DNA from: Arachis hypogaea
Lineage: Eukaryota > Streptophyta > Magnoliopsida > Fabales > Fabaceae
NCBI RefSeq assembly: GCF_003086295.3
Contig: NC_092051.1
Span: forward strand, 15,926,810 to 15,990,809
DNA length: 64,000 nucleotides
Direction: 5' to 3'
Part shown: positions 1-11,867 of the stretch, one piece after another
How positions within the stretch are numbered: position 1 is the first letter of the stretch
Layout of the letters: each line of letters opens with the position of its first letter
The notes under the pieces: model-generated
Database searches by the model: none
The model's input: only the letters and a program-made list of their open reading frames with translations
What the model was told of the DNA's origin: nothing
Made by a program: the position numbers and the translations under genes

Positions 1-103
1 TTTTTTCTCCGCGCCTTCAGCCAATGTACCGTCTCACAGGCGATGAGAGCACCATCATGAATTTTTCTGCCTTTGACAAACGCAGTCTGAGTCTCCCCCA
101 CCA
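1..103 (-). pseudogene. LINE reverse transcriptase fragment at the window edge
   Basis: Read on the minus strand, this edge encodes a stretch with QTAFVKGRKIHDGALIA followed by an HWLK-like motif. That is the usual motif of plant L1-type LINE reverse transcriptase (family knowledge: 'QSAFVKGRQILDGVLIANE'). It runs off the left end of the window. Upstream of it on the same strand (about 104-213) a short frame starts MAPKRKITQEIKMEELRRQI and stops. That piece resembles the basic, coiled N-terminus of a gag-like protein and does not belong to a LINE, so the region may be a junction of two TE fragments. Confidence 0.6.
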
Positions 104-213
104 ACCCCGGCATAACTGATCTCATTACTGTAAGTTACTCTTGTAACTCCTTAATTTGTCGGCGTAACTCCTCCATTTTAATCTCTTGAGTAATTTTACG
201 TTTTGGAGCCATC

Positions 214-1471
214 TTTTACTACTATGTAATGAGGTTGATGCTTAGGCGCCGATGTTATGATGATGATGATGTACAATGATGATGAAAATGTACCAATGAT
301 GATAATGATGAGAATGCATTAAGATAATCACCAACGGTAAAGGCCCTAAAAGAAGAGAAAATAATCCAGAACTCCGCAGTAGACAATCCGCACTGACGAC
401 GACTCGTACCAACTAACGCAGAGACGTCATTTGTCTCATCAATCTTGACGAGGTTAACAACCCCACTATAGTGAAAATAGCCGAGAACCCACATTGGTTT
501 GCTAAGCCAAGGATGCACCCCTAGAGAAAAATAAACACACAACTTATTTAATATATAACTCAATCAATTCCACTTCATAAGCAAAAGAGGTACATATGCA
601 TATTTATACTAGTAGGGGAGAAAAACCTTCATGACTCAGGTAATATGTGAGACTAACTCATAATATAATATAATAATATATATTAAATTAGACTTCTTTA
701 TTTAACGGCATAAACATAAAAATATATGCTCCTGTATTATATTATCTTTAATTAAAAGCAGAAATAAAATTTTTAATAAAAATAATATATAAAACACAAT
801 AATTTCTTCAAGTTTTCTTTTGGTAATAAACACAAACCCATTCAATTATATGCATTTATGTACACATTGTATATATTTTGACACCCGCCTCTACCAGCAT
901 TAGTGCCTTCATTTGTCTCTAGCATTTTGTTCTTTCTTGTGTTTACAACAATCTGAGCAGGGATAAAAAAATTATGTCTATACAAATAATCAACACTAAA
1001 TTAATTATTATATATTTGTATATAAAAAATATGTTATTTAATTTTTTTAATATATATTTTATATTTTAATTTATATTTTATTAGTAACTAATTTAATAAT
1101 TAATTTTTTACGTATACATAACCTGTCATGTTAATTTGAATTATTAGCTTTTTAGGAGGATGGTAACCTATAAATAGTTGAAATGGATATCCTATACTTT
1201 ACATATACTTTTTAATGGAAATTAAATATATAGACATAGTAAAAAGTAAGAATTTCCTTTTTCCGCTTTAGTAGCATCAATAAATAAGATTCTTACGGTT
1301 TGTTATGACTTATGAGTAATTCTTGGCTTTTATCTTAATATAATGAATTAGTAAATTGATTTTATATAAGAGAAATGTTAAAAATATTATCAAAATTTAT
1401 TATTTTTTATTATTATTTTTAGTTATTAATTTAATTTTTTTAATCTAATAATTCAATTAATTAAGATGCTA
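214..1471. other. AT-rich intergenic DNA, no gene seen
   Basis: Strongly AT-rich sequence with short ATG/GATGAT runs near 250-310. An open frame of about 100 codons exists on the minus strand at 255-563, but its product resembles no family I know and shows no domain. I see no RNA gene, terminal repeat or regulatory signal that can be defended. Confidence 0.6.
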
Positions 1472-1922
1472 TTTTTTTTTTGAATAAGTGAGCTCAACAC
1501 AATAAAGTGGAGTGACAAAGTCACAAACAAAGTCTCAAACATAAAAATAACCAATCAAAACCTGAAACCAATCCTTAGTGTTATCTCCGGCAATGCCGTC
1601 AACAACCAAAAGGATCGAAACTACACTATTCTCTGTAGCTGATAAAAGATATGAGAAACACCTCTTCCATTCCGGTTTCCTTGTTATTAAAGATCCACCC
1701 GTTCCTCTCTAGCCATGCATTTCAAATAACTCTCAGTCCACCTTTACTCGAATATCTGAAAATTTCTCAAGCCATTCTACACTCAATAGAACTCTATCAA
1801 TACGACTGCAGGAGCAGCCTCTGAACCAAGTAAATTTTCGATCATTCAACGGTAGGTCCACTAACTGCATATCTTGAACCCAATCCTTGAACTCTTCTGC
1901 TGATGCTGTAACCTGTCCTGAC
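1472..1922 (-). pseudogene. Internally deleted LINE (L1-type) remnant with poly(A) tail
   Basis: The plus-strand T run at 1472-1481 is a poly(A) tail read on the minus strand. The part furthest from the tail (about 1760-1900) reads on the minus strand as DLPLNDRKFTWFRG, then SRIDRVLLSVEWLEKF. This is the end of the apurinic endonuclease domain of a plant L1 ORF2 (family knowledge). It then passes directly into sequence close to the poly(A), so RT and most of ORF2 are missing. The fragment abuts the truncated 5' LTR of copia-1 and probably contributed to its loss. Confidence 0.6.
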
Positions 1923-1944
1923 CATTCCTCTCTTCAATTATAGT

Positions 1945-2031
1945 GAGATTACTTATATTATAGTGAGATAAGAGTATATTTATATTTCTCTATTTTATAT
2001 TTATTATAGTTTCCTTATTTATTTCATAACA
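1945..2031 (+). repeat. copia-1 5' LTR remnant (last ~87 bp)
   Basis: From 1945 the sequence follows the last part of the 3' LTR at 47840-47926 with only a few differences, ending in ATAACA against ACAACA. The first ~250 bp of the LTR are absent and LINE sequence sits there instead. A putative primer-binding site, CGTTATCAGCACAAG, follows directly at 2032. Confidence 0.75.
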
Positions 2032-2091
2032 CGTTATCAGCACAAGACTCTGATCAAATTTTTAGGAAGGCTCAGGTAACAAATTTTCATT

Positions 2092-3062
2092 ATGTCGAAG
2101 CTCTCTCATCTTGAATTCAATGCTCTTAATATATCTGAAAATAATTATTTATCATGGATACTAGATGTTGAAATTCATCTTGATTCAATGGATCTTGGAG
2201 ATACCATTAAGGCTGAAAATAATGCATCCCAAAAGGATAAAGCCAAAGCCATGATTTTTCTTCGTCGTCATCTTGACGAGGGATTGAAAATGAATATCTC
2301 ACATTAAAAGATCCTGCAGATCTTTGGAAAGACCTTGAAGAAAGGTATAATCATCAGAAAACGGTGATACTTCCTCAAGCCCGGTATGAATGGACGCACT
2401 TGCGTCTACAAGATTTTAAATCCATAAATGAATATAATTCTGCAATGTTTCGAATCACCTCACGAATGAAATTATGTGGGGAAAAGATAACTGACCATGA
2501 TATGTTGGAGAAAACTTTCTCAATCTTCCATGCCTCAAATATGCTCCTGCAGCAGCAGTATCGAGAAAAAGGGTTTAAAAAATATTCTGAGTTAATTTCT
2601 TGCCTTCTTGTTGCTGAACGCAATAATGAGTTGCTCTTGAAAAATCAGGAAGCGCGCCCAGCTGGTGCCGCCCCATTTCTTGAAGTAAATGTGGCAAATT
2701 ACCCCAGAAGAGGTAAATGGCAAGGTTTCAATAACAAGAAAAATTATGGAAGGAAAAGGAATTATATTCAAAAGAGAGGATCTCACCAGAAGTGGGATAA
2801 AGAAAGAAATATCGGGCAGAATAAATTAACAGAGGATAAGTATTTCCGTTGTGGTGGAAAGGGCCATTGGTCACGTACTTGTCGTACCCCAAGGCACCTA
2901 GTCGATCTTTACCAAGCATCTTTGAAAAAGGACGATAAGGGAAAAGAGTCGAATTTCGTTTCAAATGATGCTAAAAATTCCACCACTCATTATGATGTAT
3001 CTGATTTCTTTGAGGATCCTGAAGAAAATATTGGTCATTTGATCAATGATGGAATAGTTTAA
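2092..3062 (+). pseudogene. gag: copia-1 gag (frameshifted)
   Basis: Capsid-like protein of a copia element. The first frame (2092-2307) has the copia gag start with NYLSWILDVEIHL and continues to about 2290. A 1-base loss in an A run there ends the frame, and the rest (2364-3062) continues in another frame with KTVILPQARYEWTHLRLQDF, typical of this family. The zinc knuckle near 2841-2873 reads YFRCGGKGHWSRTC where the family has CFRC or CYRC. The first cysteine is a tyrosine (TAT for TGT), so the knuckle is probably broken. The frame stops at 3062, well before the protease frame at 3327. Confidence 0.8.
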
Positions 3063-3326
3063 TGTGTGAGATTGTTAAGTATTCATGTAAATAAATAATG
3101 TAAAGAACTTATTGTTAAGTTTTATTTTCTATGTATTTAAGTTTCAAATATAATGTATATAAATAATGAAATATTAATGTTTATGAATTTTGAAATCATT
3201 AAATGTGTCATGTTTTAAAATAAAATTTTAGTATATGACATTATTTTTATGTGTAGTATTTCTTAGAAGTATAATTCCGATCAAGTATTCAATTTAAACT
3301 GTGCATACTACTCATTTTATCATTAT
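3063..3326 (+). other. copia-1 gag-pol spacer without an open frame
   Basis: 264 bp of AT-rich sequence with stops in every frame separate gag from the protease-integrase frame. Most plant copia elements encode gag and pol in one frame. Here pol would need its own start, an internal entry or splicing. No clear splice or ribosome signal stands out. Confidence 0.5.
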
Positions 3327-5065
3327 TTGTCTTTGAAGAGAATGGCAAGGATATGTAATGAAGATGTATGCCTTGCGGATAGTGCAAGTTCGTACACTAT
3401 TCTCAAAAGTGATATATATTTTACCCATCTTGTGCCAAAAGAAGAATGTGTTAATACTATTATTGGCTCAGAAAATGTAATTGAAGGCTCCGGAAGAGCT
3501 ATAATTTTGTTTCCCGGAGGAACAAAATTCATAATAAATAATGCACTGTTGTCTACCAAGTCTCGAAGAAACTTGTTGAGCTTTAAAGATATTCGCCGAA
3601 ATGGATATCATATTGAGACAATGAATGAGGAAAGTCATGAGTACTTATGTATCACAACTCATGATTCAAATAAAAGGGTTATATTAGAAAAGTTACCCTC
3701 ACTTTCATCTGGTTTATATTATACCAAAATTAGTGCAATTGAATCACATGCCACTGTAAACCAGAAGTTTACTAGCCCAAATAAATTCATAACTTGGCAC
3801 GACCGATTGGGTCATTCGGGAACAACCATGATGAGGAGAATTATTGAAAACTCTCATGGACATTCACTAAAGAACCAGAAGATTCTTAAATCTAGTGAAT
3901 TTTGTTGTGCTGCATGTTCTCAAGGGAAGTTAATTTTAAGGCCATCACCGGTAAAGATTGGATTTGAGTCCCCTGAATTCCTAGAAAGGATTCAAGGTGA
4001 TATATGTGGACCTATTCATCCACCATGTGGATCTTTTAGATATTTTATGGTCCTGATAGACGCATCTTCGAGATGGTCACATGTGTGCTTATTGTCTTCT
4101 TGCAACCTAGCGTTTGCGAGATTACTGGCTCAAATTATTCGATTAAAAGCACAATTTCCGAAAAATCCAATCAAAGCAATTCGTCTTGATAATGCTGGTG
4201 AATTTACTTCTCAAGCTTTTGATGCTTATTGTATGGCTAATGGAATAAGTGTTGAACATCCAGTAGCTTATGTTCACACACAAAATGGGTTAGCAGAATC
4301 ACTTATTAAACGCCTCCAATCAATTGCTAGACCCTTGCTTACGAGAACAAATCTCCCAACTTCGGTTTGGGGGCATGCTATTTTACATGCCGCAGCACTT
4401 ATTCGTTTGAGGCCAACGAGTTACCATCAGTTCTCTCCTATGCAATTAGCATTTGGCCAGCAGCCAAATGTTTCCCATTTAAGAATATTTGGGTGTGCGA
4501 TATATGTTCCCATTGCACCACCTAATCGCACCAAAATGGGACCCAAAGAAAATTAGGGATATATGTTGGATATGATTCTCCCTCTATAGTGAGGTATCTT
4601 GAGATACAAACTGGGGATGTATTTAAAGCCCGGTTTGCGGATTGTCATTTTGATGAATCAAAATTTCCAACATTAGGGGGAGAGAATAAGCTTCCTGAAA
4701 AGGAACTTAACTGGAATGCATCATCGTTGATGCATTTAGATCCTCGATCAGGGCAATGTGAACTGGAAGTTCAAAAGATTATACATTTGCAAAGAATAGC
4801 AAATGAATTGCCTGATACATTTTCTGATACAAAGAGGATAACCAAGTCGTATATACCAGCGGAAAATGCCCCAATTCGAATTGATGTTCTAGTTGGACAA
4901 ATTGCCACTGAAGCAAATACACGTCAGAAGCGTGGCAGGCCTGTCGGTTCCAAAGATAAAAATCCTCGAAAGCGAAAAGAGGTAAATACTATTCCTGTTG
5001 AAAAAGACATAGTAAAGACACCTGTAGTTGTCCAAAATTCTGATATAGTTTTAACGCCAGAAGAC
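3327..5065 (+). pseudogene. pol: copia-1 protease-integrase part of pol (one frameshift)
   Basis: Domains in order: retropepsin-type protease around residues 12-90 with the active-site motif CLADSASSYT; integrase zinc finger WHDRLGH with the pair CCAACSQGK; integrase core with D in GDICGPIHP, D in RLDNAGEF and E in NGLAESLIK. The DDE triad is therefore intact. At about 4530-4556 a 1-base loss after KMGP shifts the frame to a stop. The frame resumes at 4589 with RYLEIQTGDVFKARFADCHF and runs to codon GAC at 5063-5065, where the Athila-type LTR begins. The rest of pol lies at 45632-47383. Confidence 0.88.
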
Positions 5066-5975
5066 TGATGAGCGGATAATTTATACGCTTTTTGGCATTG
5101 TTTTTAGTAGGATCTAGTTTCTTTTAGGGATGTTTTTATTAGTTTTTATGCTAAATTCACATTTTTGGACTTTACTATGAGTTTGTGTGTTTTTCTATGA
5201 TTTCAGGTATTTTCTGGCTGAAATTGAGGGACTTGAGCAAAAATCAGATTCAGAGGTTGAAGAAGGACTGCAGATGCTGTTGGAAAGTAGACATCCAGGG
5301 CTTTCCAGCAATATATAATAGTTCATACTTTGCCCAAGTTTAGACGATGCAAACTGGCGTTGAACGCCAGTTCTACGCTGCATTCTGGAGTCAAACGCCA
5401 GAAACACGTCACGAACTAGAGTTGAACGCCAAAAACACGTTACAACTTGGCGTTTAACTCCAAAAGAAGTCTCTGCACGTGTAGATTTCAAGCTCAGCCC
5501 AAGCACACACCAAGTGGGCCCCGAAAGTGGATTTCTGCATCAATTACTTACTTCTGTAAACTCTAGTAGCTAGTCTAGTATAAATAGGACTTTTTACTAT
5601 TGTATTTTGATCTTTTTTGGAATAGACATCTTTAGTTGGATCTTTGGACCATCTTTAGTTTTCATCTTTAGATCACGTTTCGGGGGCTGGCCATTCGGCC
5701 ATGCCTGAACATTCATCACTTATGTATTTTCAACGATAGAGTTTCTACACTCCATAGATTAAGGTGTGGAGCTCTGCCGTTCCTCATGAATTAATGCAAA
5801 GTACTATTATTTTTCTATTCAATTCAGCTTATTCTGCTTCTAAGATATCCATTCGCACCCAAGAACATGATGAATGTGATGATTATGTGACGCTCATCAT
5901 CATTCTCACTTATGAATGCGTGCCTGACAAACACTTTCGTTCTACATGTAAACAAGCTAGAATGAATATCTCTTA
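5066..5975 (+). repeat. Athila-type LTR1, first part
   Basis: Begins TGATGAGCGG and is collinear with LTR2 from 22187. Compared with LTR2 it lacks about 75 bp after GATGCTGTTGG (near 5276-5284). A TATAAATAG box is at 5579-5587. The U3 part holds several TGGCGTT/AACGCCA motifs (5355-5465). The LTR is interrupted at 5975 by the Harbinger element and resumes after the TTA duplication at 14068-14070. Confidence 0.88.
5579..5587 (+). promoter_or_regulatory. TATA box of Athila-type LTR1
   Basis: TATAAATAG occurs here and at the same place in LTR2 (22787-22795), as expected for the U3 promoter of the element. The Harbinger insertion lies about 390 bp downstream, inside the transcribed part, so any transcript from this LTR would run into the transposon. 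Confidence 0.6.
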
Positions 5976-6130
5976 GGTAGTGTTTGTTTGCAGAGACTAG
6001 AACTAATACTGGGGGACAGGGTCTCAGTATTGTGTTTGTTGAGGTAGAGACTAGCACTGAAAATTGTGTCTCTGTCTCAATAATTTGAGTATTTCAGTGC
6101 TTCAAAAAATTGGGGACACTAGAGACTGGG
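5976..6130 (+). repeat. Harbinger left terminal and subterminal region
   Basis: The first 15 bases form the terminal inverted repeat. Beyond it, motifs such as AGAGACTAG, GTCTCTGTCTC and ATTGTGTTTG recur and match, in inverted order, those in the right end (13920-14067). Subterminal repeats of this sort are where PIF/Harbinger transposase or its Myb-like partner binds (family knowledge). Confidence 0.7.
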
Positions 6131-6239
6131 ACAAAGACAGAATTTGAACCAATTAATTTCTACCTAAAATACCCCTAAAATAATTATGTAATTCCAAAAT
6201 TACCCTTTCACTATATGAAATTAGGGCTTCAGTTTTTAC

Positions 6240-7705
6240 TCAGCCCCTCGAAACACCTTCTCCTTCATGCTCGAAGGAGATCCTGGTCGGCGTCCATAGG
6301 CAGCGAAGGTCCGTCAACCGCGCCGGCGTAACCGGTTGAAGGTAAGCGCTTGGGACTTCCGACGTCCTCTCCGTAGGCCTCCGTTTCTGATGTCGTCTCC
6401 CTTGTTCACAGATCTGGCGGTCCCACGAACCTGTAGGAGAGAGCCTGCCGAGTAGGTGTGGAGTCCATCTGAGAGTTTTTGCGACCACAGTTTCTGTTAT
6501 CCAGGTTAGTAATGCTCCCTTTCTGTGATCTGGGTTCCTCTGTCTTCATTTGGTGTCTGATGCAGTTCGGATGAAGAGGTTTATGTGTAATTTATTTTGT
6601 GGAACACTAGTTGGCAATAACTTAATTGAATGATTAACTTCAAATTATTGTCATAACTGTATTTTATTTGGACATAATAGGAATGGACATATGCTGTAGT
6701 CCTCATTTGCCACATGAAACATACTTGCTGCATGCATCCCTTGCATCTGCTGAAATTGGAATCAATAGCATGAGTCACGTTATAATAATAATAATAATAA
6801 GGAATCTCAATTCAGTGTTATGTATTGCTTGCGTAGATGAGATGAACCCGATTCATGTCAATGTTCAGTGTTTCGGTATTTTAGGTATTTTAGTATAGTT
6901 TTAGTTAATTGAAATAAATAACACAGTTGAAACACTAAAATAAAACATTTGAAATATTTGTGTGAAGAGGTTTGTTGTAATTTATTTGAAATATCCATCT
7001 GTCGTTGTTAAGATTGCATATGGAAGTGACATTTTGAATGAGATGCAAATCTCATGACTCACATTATCTTAAGATGTTATGTTGAATCAACAAGTTGTTA
7101 TGCTTGTAGATAGTCTCTGTTGAATGTTTTCTATTTTGTCACTCTGTTTTTCGAGTGCAGTTCTAATATTTTGGTAACTGCAACTATGTGAGACCAAGTT
7201 ATGTTGAATAGTTGTTTGGTTTTATTTTTCGTGGAAAATACTGTGTGTGCTTTCTAACTCAAAAGTCTTTTTCTTATAAGGCTCAAGTTCTCATTGCAAC
7301 AATTGATTGAGGTTTGCAGTGACAGAGAGTGGTAGTTTACTCACATTCAAAGGGTGTAACTATAAATTCTGTTTGTTGGGTGATTAGAGCTTGCTTCTTT
7401 GCTAAGGTAAATGTTCCAAAACTATGCTAATTTATTTTATGAAATTAATCATGGAATCTTAATTTAGAGACTAACACTGCTTTGTTGTTAACGTTGGTTT
7501 TCATAAAAATTCCAAAGTCCAAACTCCATACTCCCTTTAAAGTTTTGTTTGTTTCTTTTTCTTTTAGTTAATAAAAATATATGGTAAGCATTTCCTTGGA
7601 TGTAATCACGTTATTAATAAATAAATTTTAATGAAAATTTTGAAGTTGTGTAAGAGTTGTTTGGAAATTATATTTTTTTTAATGAAACGATTTTGGTAGG
7701 AAGAA
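6240..7705 (+). other. Transposase 5' leader with predicted intron
   Basis: A GC-richer block (about 6240-6504) contrasts with its AT-rich surroundings and looks like a 5' UTR exon. It ends CCAG with a GTTAGT donor at 6505. A TAG acceptor at 7697-7699 is followed after six bases by the transposase ATG. The predicted leader intron is therefore 6505-7699, about 1.2 kb, AT-rich and without a gene. This is inferred from splice motifs only. Confidence 0.5.
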
Positions 7706-9017
7706 ATGGAGCGGTCGGAAATTATTAAGCGATGCGTGTCTTTTTATGAAGAGATGAGATCCAACCATGAAGAAAGAATGTTGTTCTTTGTGCTTACGCT
7801 GTTTGTTTACTTTAGGGATAGAACTACTGGGCAACTATCGTTAGGCGGAAGAATGAATAGTAGAATTAGACGTGAGGCGTTAGAGCGTATTGTTGGTGAG
7901 GGTGATATGAATTGTATCTGGGAGTTGAGAATGAACACAAATACCTTTGCTAACTTGTGTGAGTTGCTCCAAGTTCATGGAGGACTTACAGAGGATGGTC
8001 ATGTAAGCCTGCCGGAGCAGGTTGCGACCTTCTTAATTATCTTAGCGCATCACAAGAAAAACCGTAGTCTACAGGTTAGATTTTGTAGGTTCAGCGAGAC
8101 AGTGAGTAAGTATTTTAATAAAGTTTTGAAGTCTGTAATACGGATTCAAGGGATGTTGTTCGCGAAGGCTACACCAGTTGCCGAGGACTGTGTGGACCCC
8201 ACATGGAGAAGGTTTAAGGTAGATCTTATTCGATGTTCTGTATGATTCATGTTTATCTGATGGATTCTCTATTTGAATATCAAAGCTTTCTATGGATGGT
8301 AGGGTTGCTTGGGAGCATTAGATGGCACTTATATAGAGGTGACAGTCCCCGAGTCTGAGAAGGCAAGGTACCGGACAAGAAAGGGTAAAATATGCACGAA
8401 TGTCTTAGGGGTGTGTAACCGGGAGATGGGTTTTGTCTACGTACTCAGCGGATGGGAGGGTTCGGCATCTGATTCACGGGTACTTCGAGATGTAATAACT
8501 CGTTGTAATAGTCTTAAGATACCCCACGGTAATTATGCCCTCTCTATAGTTAAGCTTATACAACTAGATTGAGTTCATGATAGCCACCGTCTTACCTTAT
8601 TTGCGTTACTTGTGCATAGGTAATTACTATTTAGTTGATGCTGGCTACACAAATGGTCCGGGGTTTCTTGCACCGTATAGAGGGACTCGATATCATGTAA
8701 GAGAGTGGGCCCAGGGAGCACGTGCACCGCGCAACTACCAAGAATATTTTAATCGGGTACACTCTTCTGCAAGGAATATTATTGAGCACTGCTTTGGTTT
8801 GCTGAAGAAGAGGTGGTCCATCTTAAGAAGCCCTAGCTTTTATCCCCTAAAGACACAATTTCAGATAATTATTGCCTGTTGTTTGCTGCAAAATTTCATT
8901 AGAAAGAGTATGGAGATGGATCCGGAGGAGGAAGGTAGCATATTGGATGAATTCACGCCCGATGGAGACGAGGAACAAGATGGATTGATCGATGTGGTCG
9001 AAAACACGAACGAGTAG
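7706..9017 (+). CDS. PIF/Harbinger DDE transposase (DDE_Tnp_4 type)
   Basis: Nuclease-transposase that cuts and pastes the element. Three exons fit the frame: 7706-8218, 8303-8528 and 8620-9017, with GT-AG introns in phases 0 and 1, giving about 378 aa, the usual size for plant Harbinger transposases. Exon 1 carries the N-terminal DNA-binding part. The catalytic residues are visible: D in [10 protein letters not shown] (start of exon 2), D in [12 protein letters not shown], and E in [14 protein letters not shown] (exon 3). These match the family motifs [19 protein letters not shown] and VIERTFGVLK. No stop or frameshift is seen. ATG 7706 is chosen because it follows a predicted splice acceptor by six bases and begins the conserved frame. 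Confidence 0.9.
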
Positions 9018-9415
9018 AGTCACTGGCGTGACAACATAGCAAATGAGATGTATGAAGAGTGGTGTGCGAGTCATACGGAGTAGTGTTGTGTGGTTTAGGG
9101 TTGTTGTAATGGCGGCAATTTTAGTTGTATCAATAGTTGAGTGTTGAGACATTGTAACAGCACATTATTTAATTTTTGGGTACTGCGTATTTGTGATATT
9201 GTTTGGTGTTTTATTTTCATTTGTAATGGCAACGACCAGTGTTTTAATAATTGAACTACTTGTCTACTTTTTCCTTATTTCATCTCTTATGGCAAAGACC
9301 AGTTTTACTAATTTTATCTGTGGTGTAATTCTTTGCTATTCTTCATTGGTGATAAGTGATTGTAACTTACATTATTAATGCAGGGTCTTTATTATCGTAA
9401 TATTGGTAGCAAGAA

Positions 9416-10945
9416 ATGGAGAACAAGCGAATGTGGAGTGATGAAGAGACATTGGCCTTTGTTGGCTTCATGGAGGAGTTTGTCGTTGACGGTCAGCGGG
9501 CTGATTGTGGGCAGTTTAAACCGGGAACATTCGAGAAGCTGGCTTTGAAGATGTTGGAGGCTTTCCCCAGTTGTACACTGACCGCGAAGCATTGCAAGAA
9601 TAAGCACAAGCGGCTGAAGGAGAAGTACCAGTACGCCGCTGATATGCTTGCTTGTAGCGGATTTGGCTGGAACAACGAGAAACAATGTGTTGAGGTTGAC
9701 AGCAAAGACGTCCTTGATGCTTGGTTGAAGGTGCGTGTGTTTGAAGTATTTCATTGGGTTATTCCTACTGTGTGCTACTTGATAAATCTGTTTGAATATC
9801 ATTGGGATAAATTAATCATTCATGAATATTTGGCTGAAATTTTTCCCTGCCAGATTGCTCAGTTTAAGCACTTCGATATTTGCATTGAAATTTGACATGA
9901 TAGGATCCTACTTATCATTGGATTGACAAAAAATATTTCAGTAATGCAGCAGACAATAATTCATTCAATCTTTTGTGTTACATATGTGAGATTGCTAGAG
10001 TTAATGCCCAAAATATCATGAGCTCATCACGGATTAGTAGCTCACCTACACATAAAATGTGAGCACCTAATCTATCTTAAATTTTGGGATTGACAAATTT
10101 TCAAGACTTGGTGCAGATTATGTAGAAAAGGATTCAAACTCAAAAGATATACCCTGAAGAAAGGTGGATTTGAATATAATTAATACTAGGGTAACTGTTT
10201 GATTAAGTTTGCAGTTTCATGAATGGAAAAAATAGTGATCTAATGATTTCTGATATAGTTATCTTGGTTATTGAGTTGTTTTTGCTGAATTATTTTGTAC
10301 TTGTCCCAATGATGCTCTGAATGGCTACTGATCAAGTTTGTTTATCTGTAATTATCATGTTTTCTGAACGTTACTAATTCCGGTGTACAAGTTTCGCAGG
10401 CACATCCGACCAAGTTCTACAGTCCTGGCAAGCTATTTCCTTTATTTCACCGGCTGGAAGGTATCTTTGGCAGGGATAGAGCCACAGGAGTGGCGGCCGT
10501 TAGTGGCTTCGATGCGGAGGAACAGGTTAACGAAGAGACAGACGACACCGCTGCTGGATTTGATCAGTCCGAGATGTCTCCACCTCCAGACCAAGACGGA
10601 GTTGCAGCAATGCAAGGACAAGCATCACATTATGAGGTCGGTGCGAGCGCGGGAAGCACTAGGCAATGCGGGAGGAAGAGGAAACAGGTTGACGTACTCG
10701 AGAGGATGGCCAATCAGATTCAGCAATCATCGGCTGACCAACGAAAGAATGCCCAACTGATAGCTGATGCCATTGTTGGTGTGAACGAGAAGTGGAAGGT
10801 TGGCGAGAAGCTCACACAGCTTGGATTCGGTGATGACGATGTGGTCAGGGCGATACTGAAGTTTGCCGAAAGTCCTAATGTGTATGCACACTTCTGGGGC
10901 TTATCAGATTCACAAATGATTGGGCTCGTGCGTTCCATTATATGA
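9416..10945 (+). CDS. Harbinger Myb/SANT-like DNA-binding protein (ORF2)
   Basis: Partner protein of PIF/Harbinger transposase, needed in characterised members for nuclear import and end binding (family knowledge). Two exons: 9416-9730 (105 codons, phase 0; donor AAG|GTGCGT) and 10400-10945, about 286 aa. Exon 1 is a Myb_DNA-bind_3 type trihelix: MWSDEETLAFVGFMEEF, the segment GQFKPGTFEKLALKM, then CKNKHKRLKEKY. Exon 2 starts AHPTKFYSPGKLFPLF and contains the GRDRATG motif typical of plant homologues. A basic patch CGRKRKQ and a helical C-terminus follow. No disabling change is seen. It lies 398 bp downstream of the transposase on the same strand. Confidence 0.87.
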
Positions 10946-11867
10946 AGTTGAATACTTGTTAAGTTTATTAGCTTTGGCTTCTGGTCTTAAGTTTGGTTTA
11001 GGGTGTTAACTTTTTGGAAGTCGGGTTTTAGGATTCCAGGACAATGTTATGTATAGCATGGTAAAACTTTGGTACCATCTGTGTGTTGCTATGTTTTCCA
11101 TACCTAACTATGCAACTTCCTTTGTTTTGCTCTTATTTGGATAAATACTTTGGTGGATGATTACCAATATTAACAACTCTCTTCATTTTCCGCCTATGTT
11201 ATGTAGTTTACCATATCTTTGTATTTAATTTGTATTAGGATTTAGCTTACAAAGATTTCATTCTAGTAAGTCTAATAATTCTATGTTTAGTCTTCTTAGT
11301 AAAAAATAGTGTTTTCTAACAAGACAATAATGGCTCCCACAACATTTAAGTGCTAAAATAGATATGCACAAAGTCTTCTTCCTTTAACCTACTTCTAAAA
11401 ATCTTATTCATAAAGAAACTTCAGATAAATTTATGAAAAAAGCTATGGCCAATCATACAAGGAAGAAGAAAAAGCCATGGCAAATCATAGCAGCAACAAC
11501 CTAATCCAATTGGCAACACATATATGCTTATGCAATAACCTTGACATTCAGAACACATGGGGAGAAATTGGATCAAAATTTGAATGATAAAAGGATCAAA
11601 CCCTTGCAACATATTTGGAAGGACTAGCATAACACCCACTTCTGGGCCTGTTTTCTTTGATAAAGTAAAGATTTTCATTAACATGAGCAAAAGGATGATA
11701 TAAAGTGGGGAATAAAGGTTTCACAAAAGCAAAAGCTAAAAAAAGGAAAAAAGATTATCCATAAAGTATAACTTTTGAATGTCTCAACATGTCCAACATG
11801 AAAAGTGCCAAATATGTGCTACTGTTATTACAATTTTTGAAATGCCTATTTGAGTTCAAAGCCCATA
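10946..11867. other. Harbinger spacer between ORF2 and the antisense gene
   Basis: About 0.9 kb of AT-rich sequence between two convergent genes. It should hold the 3' ends of both transcripts. No coding frame with recognisable similarity is present. Confidence 0.5.

Noticed and set aside
255..563. 102-aa minus-strand frame
   Set aside because: No similarity to a known family, low-complexity end (SSSLVHFHHH), and no supporting signals.
5764..5976. 70-aa frame present in both Athila LTRs (also 22972-23184)
   Set aside because: Its presence twice only reflects that the LTRs are copies; it overlaps untranslated LTR sequence and shows no protein-like conservation.
6780..6800. ATA microsatellite in the Harbinger leader intron
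   Set aside because: About seven units only; ordinary AT-rich intron sequence.
7706..9017. Domesticated host gene derived from a Harbinger transposase
   Set aside because: It lies inside an element with matching inverted ends and an exact TTA duplication, so it is a transposon gene.
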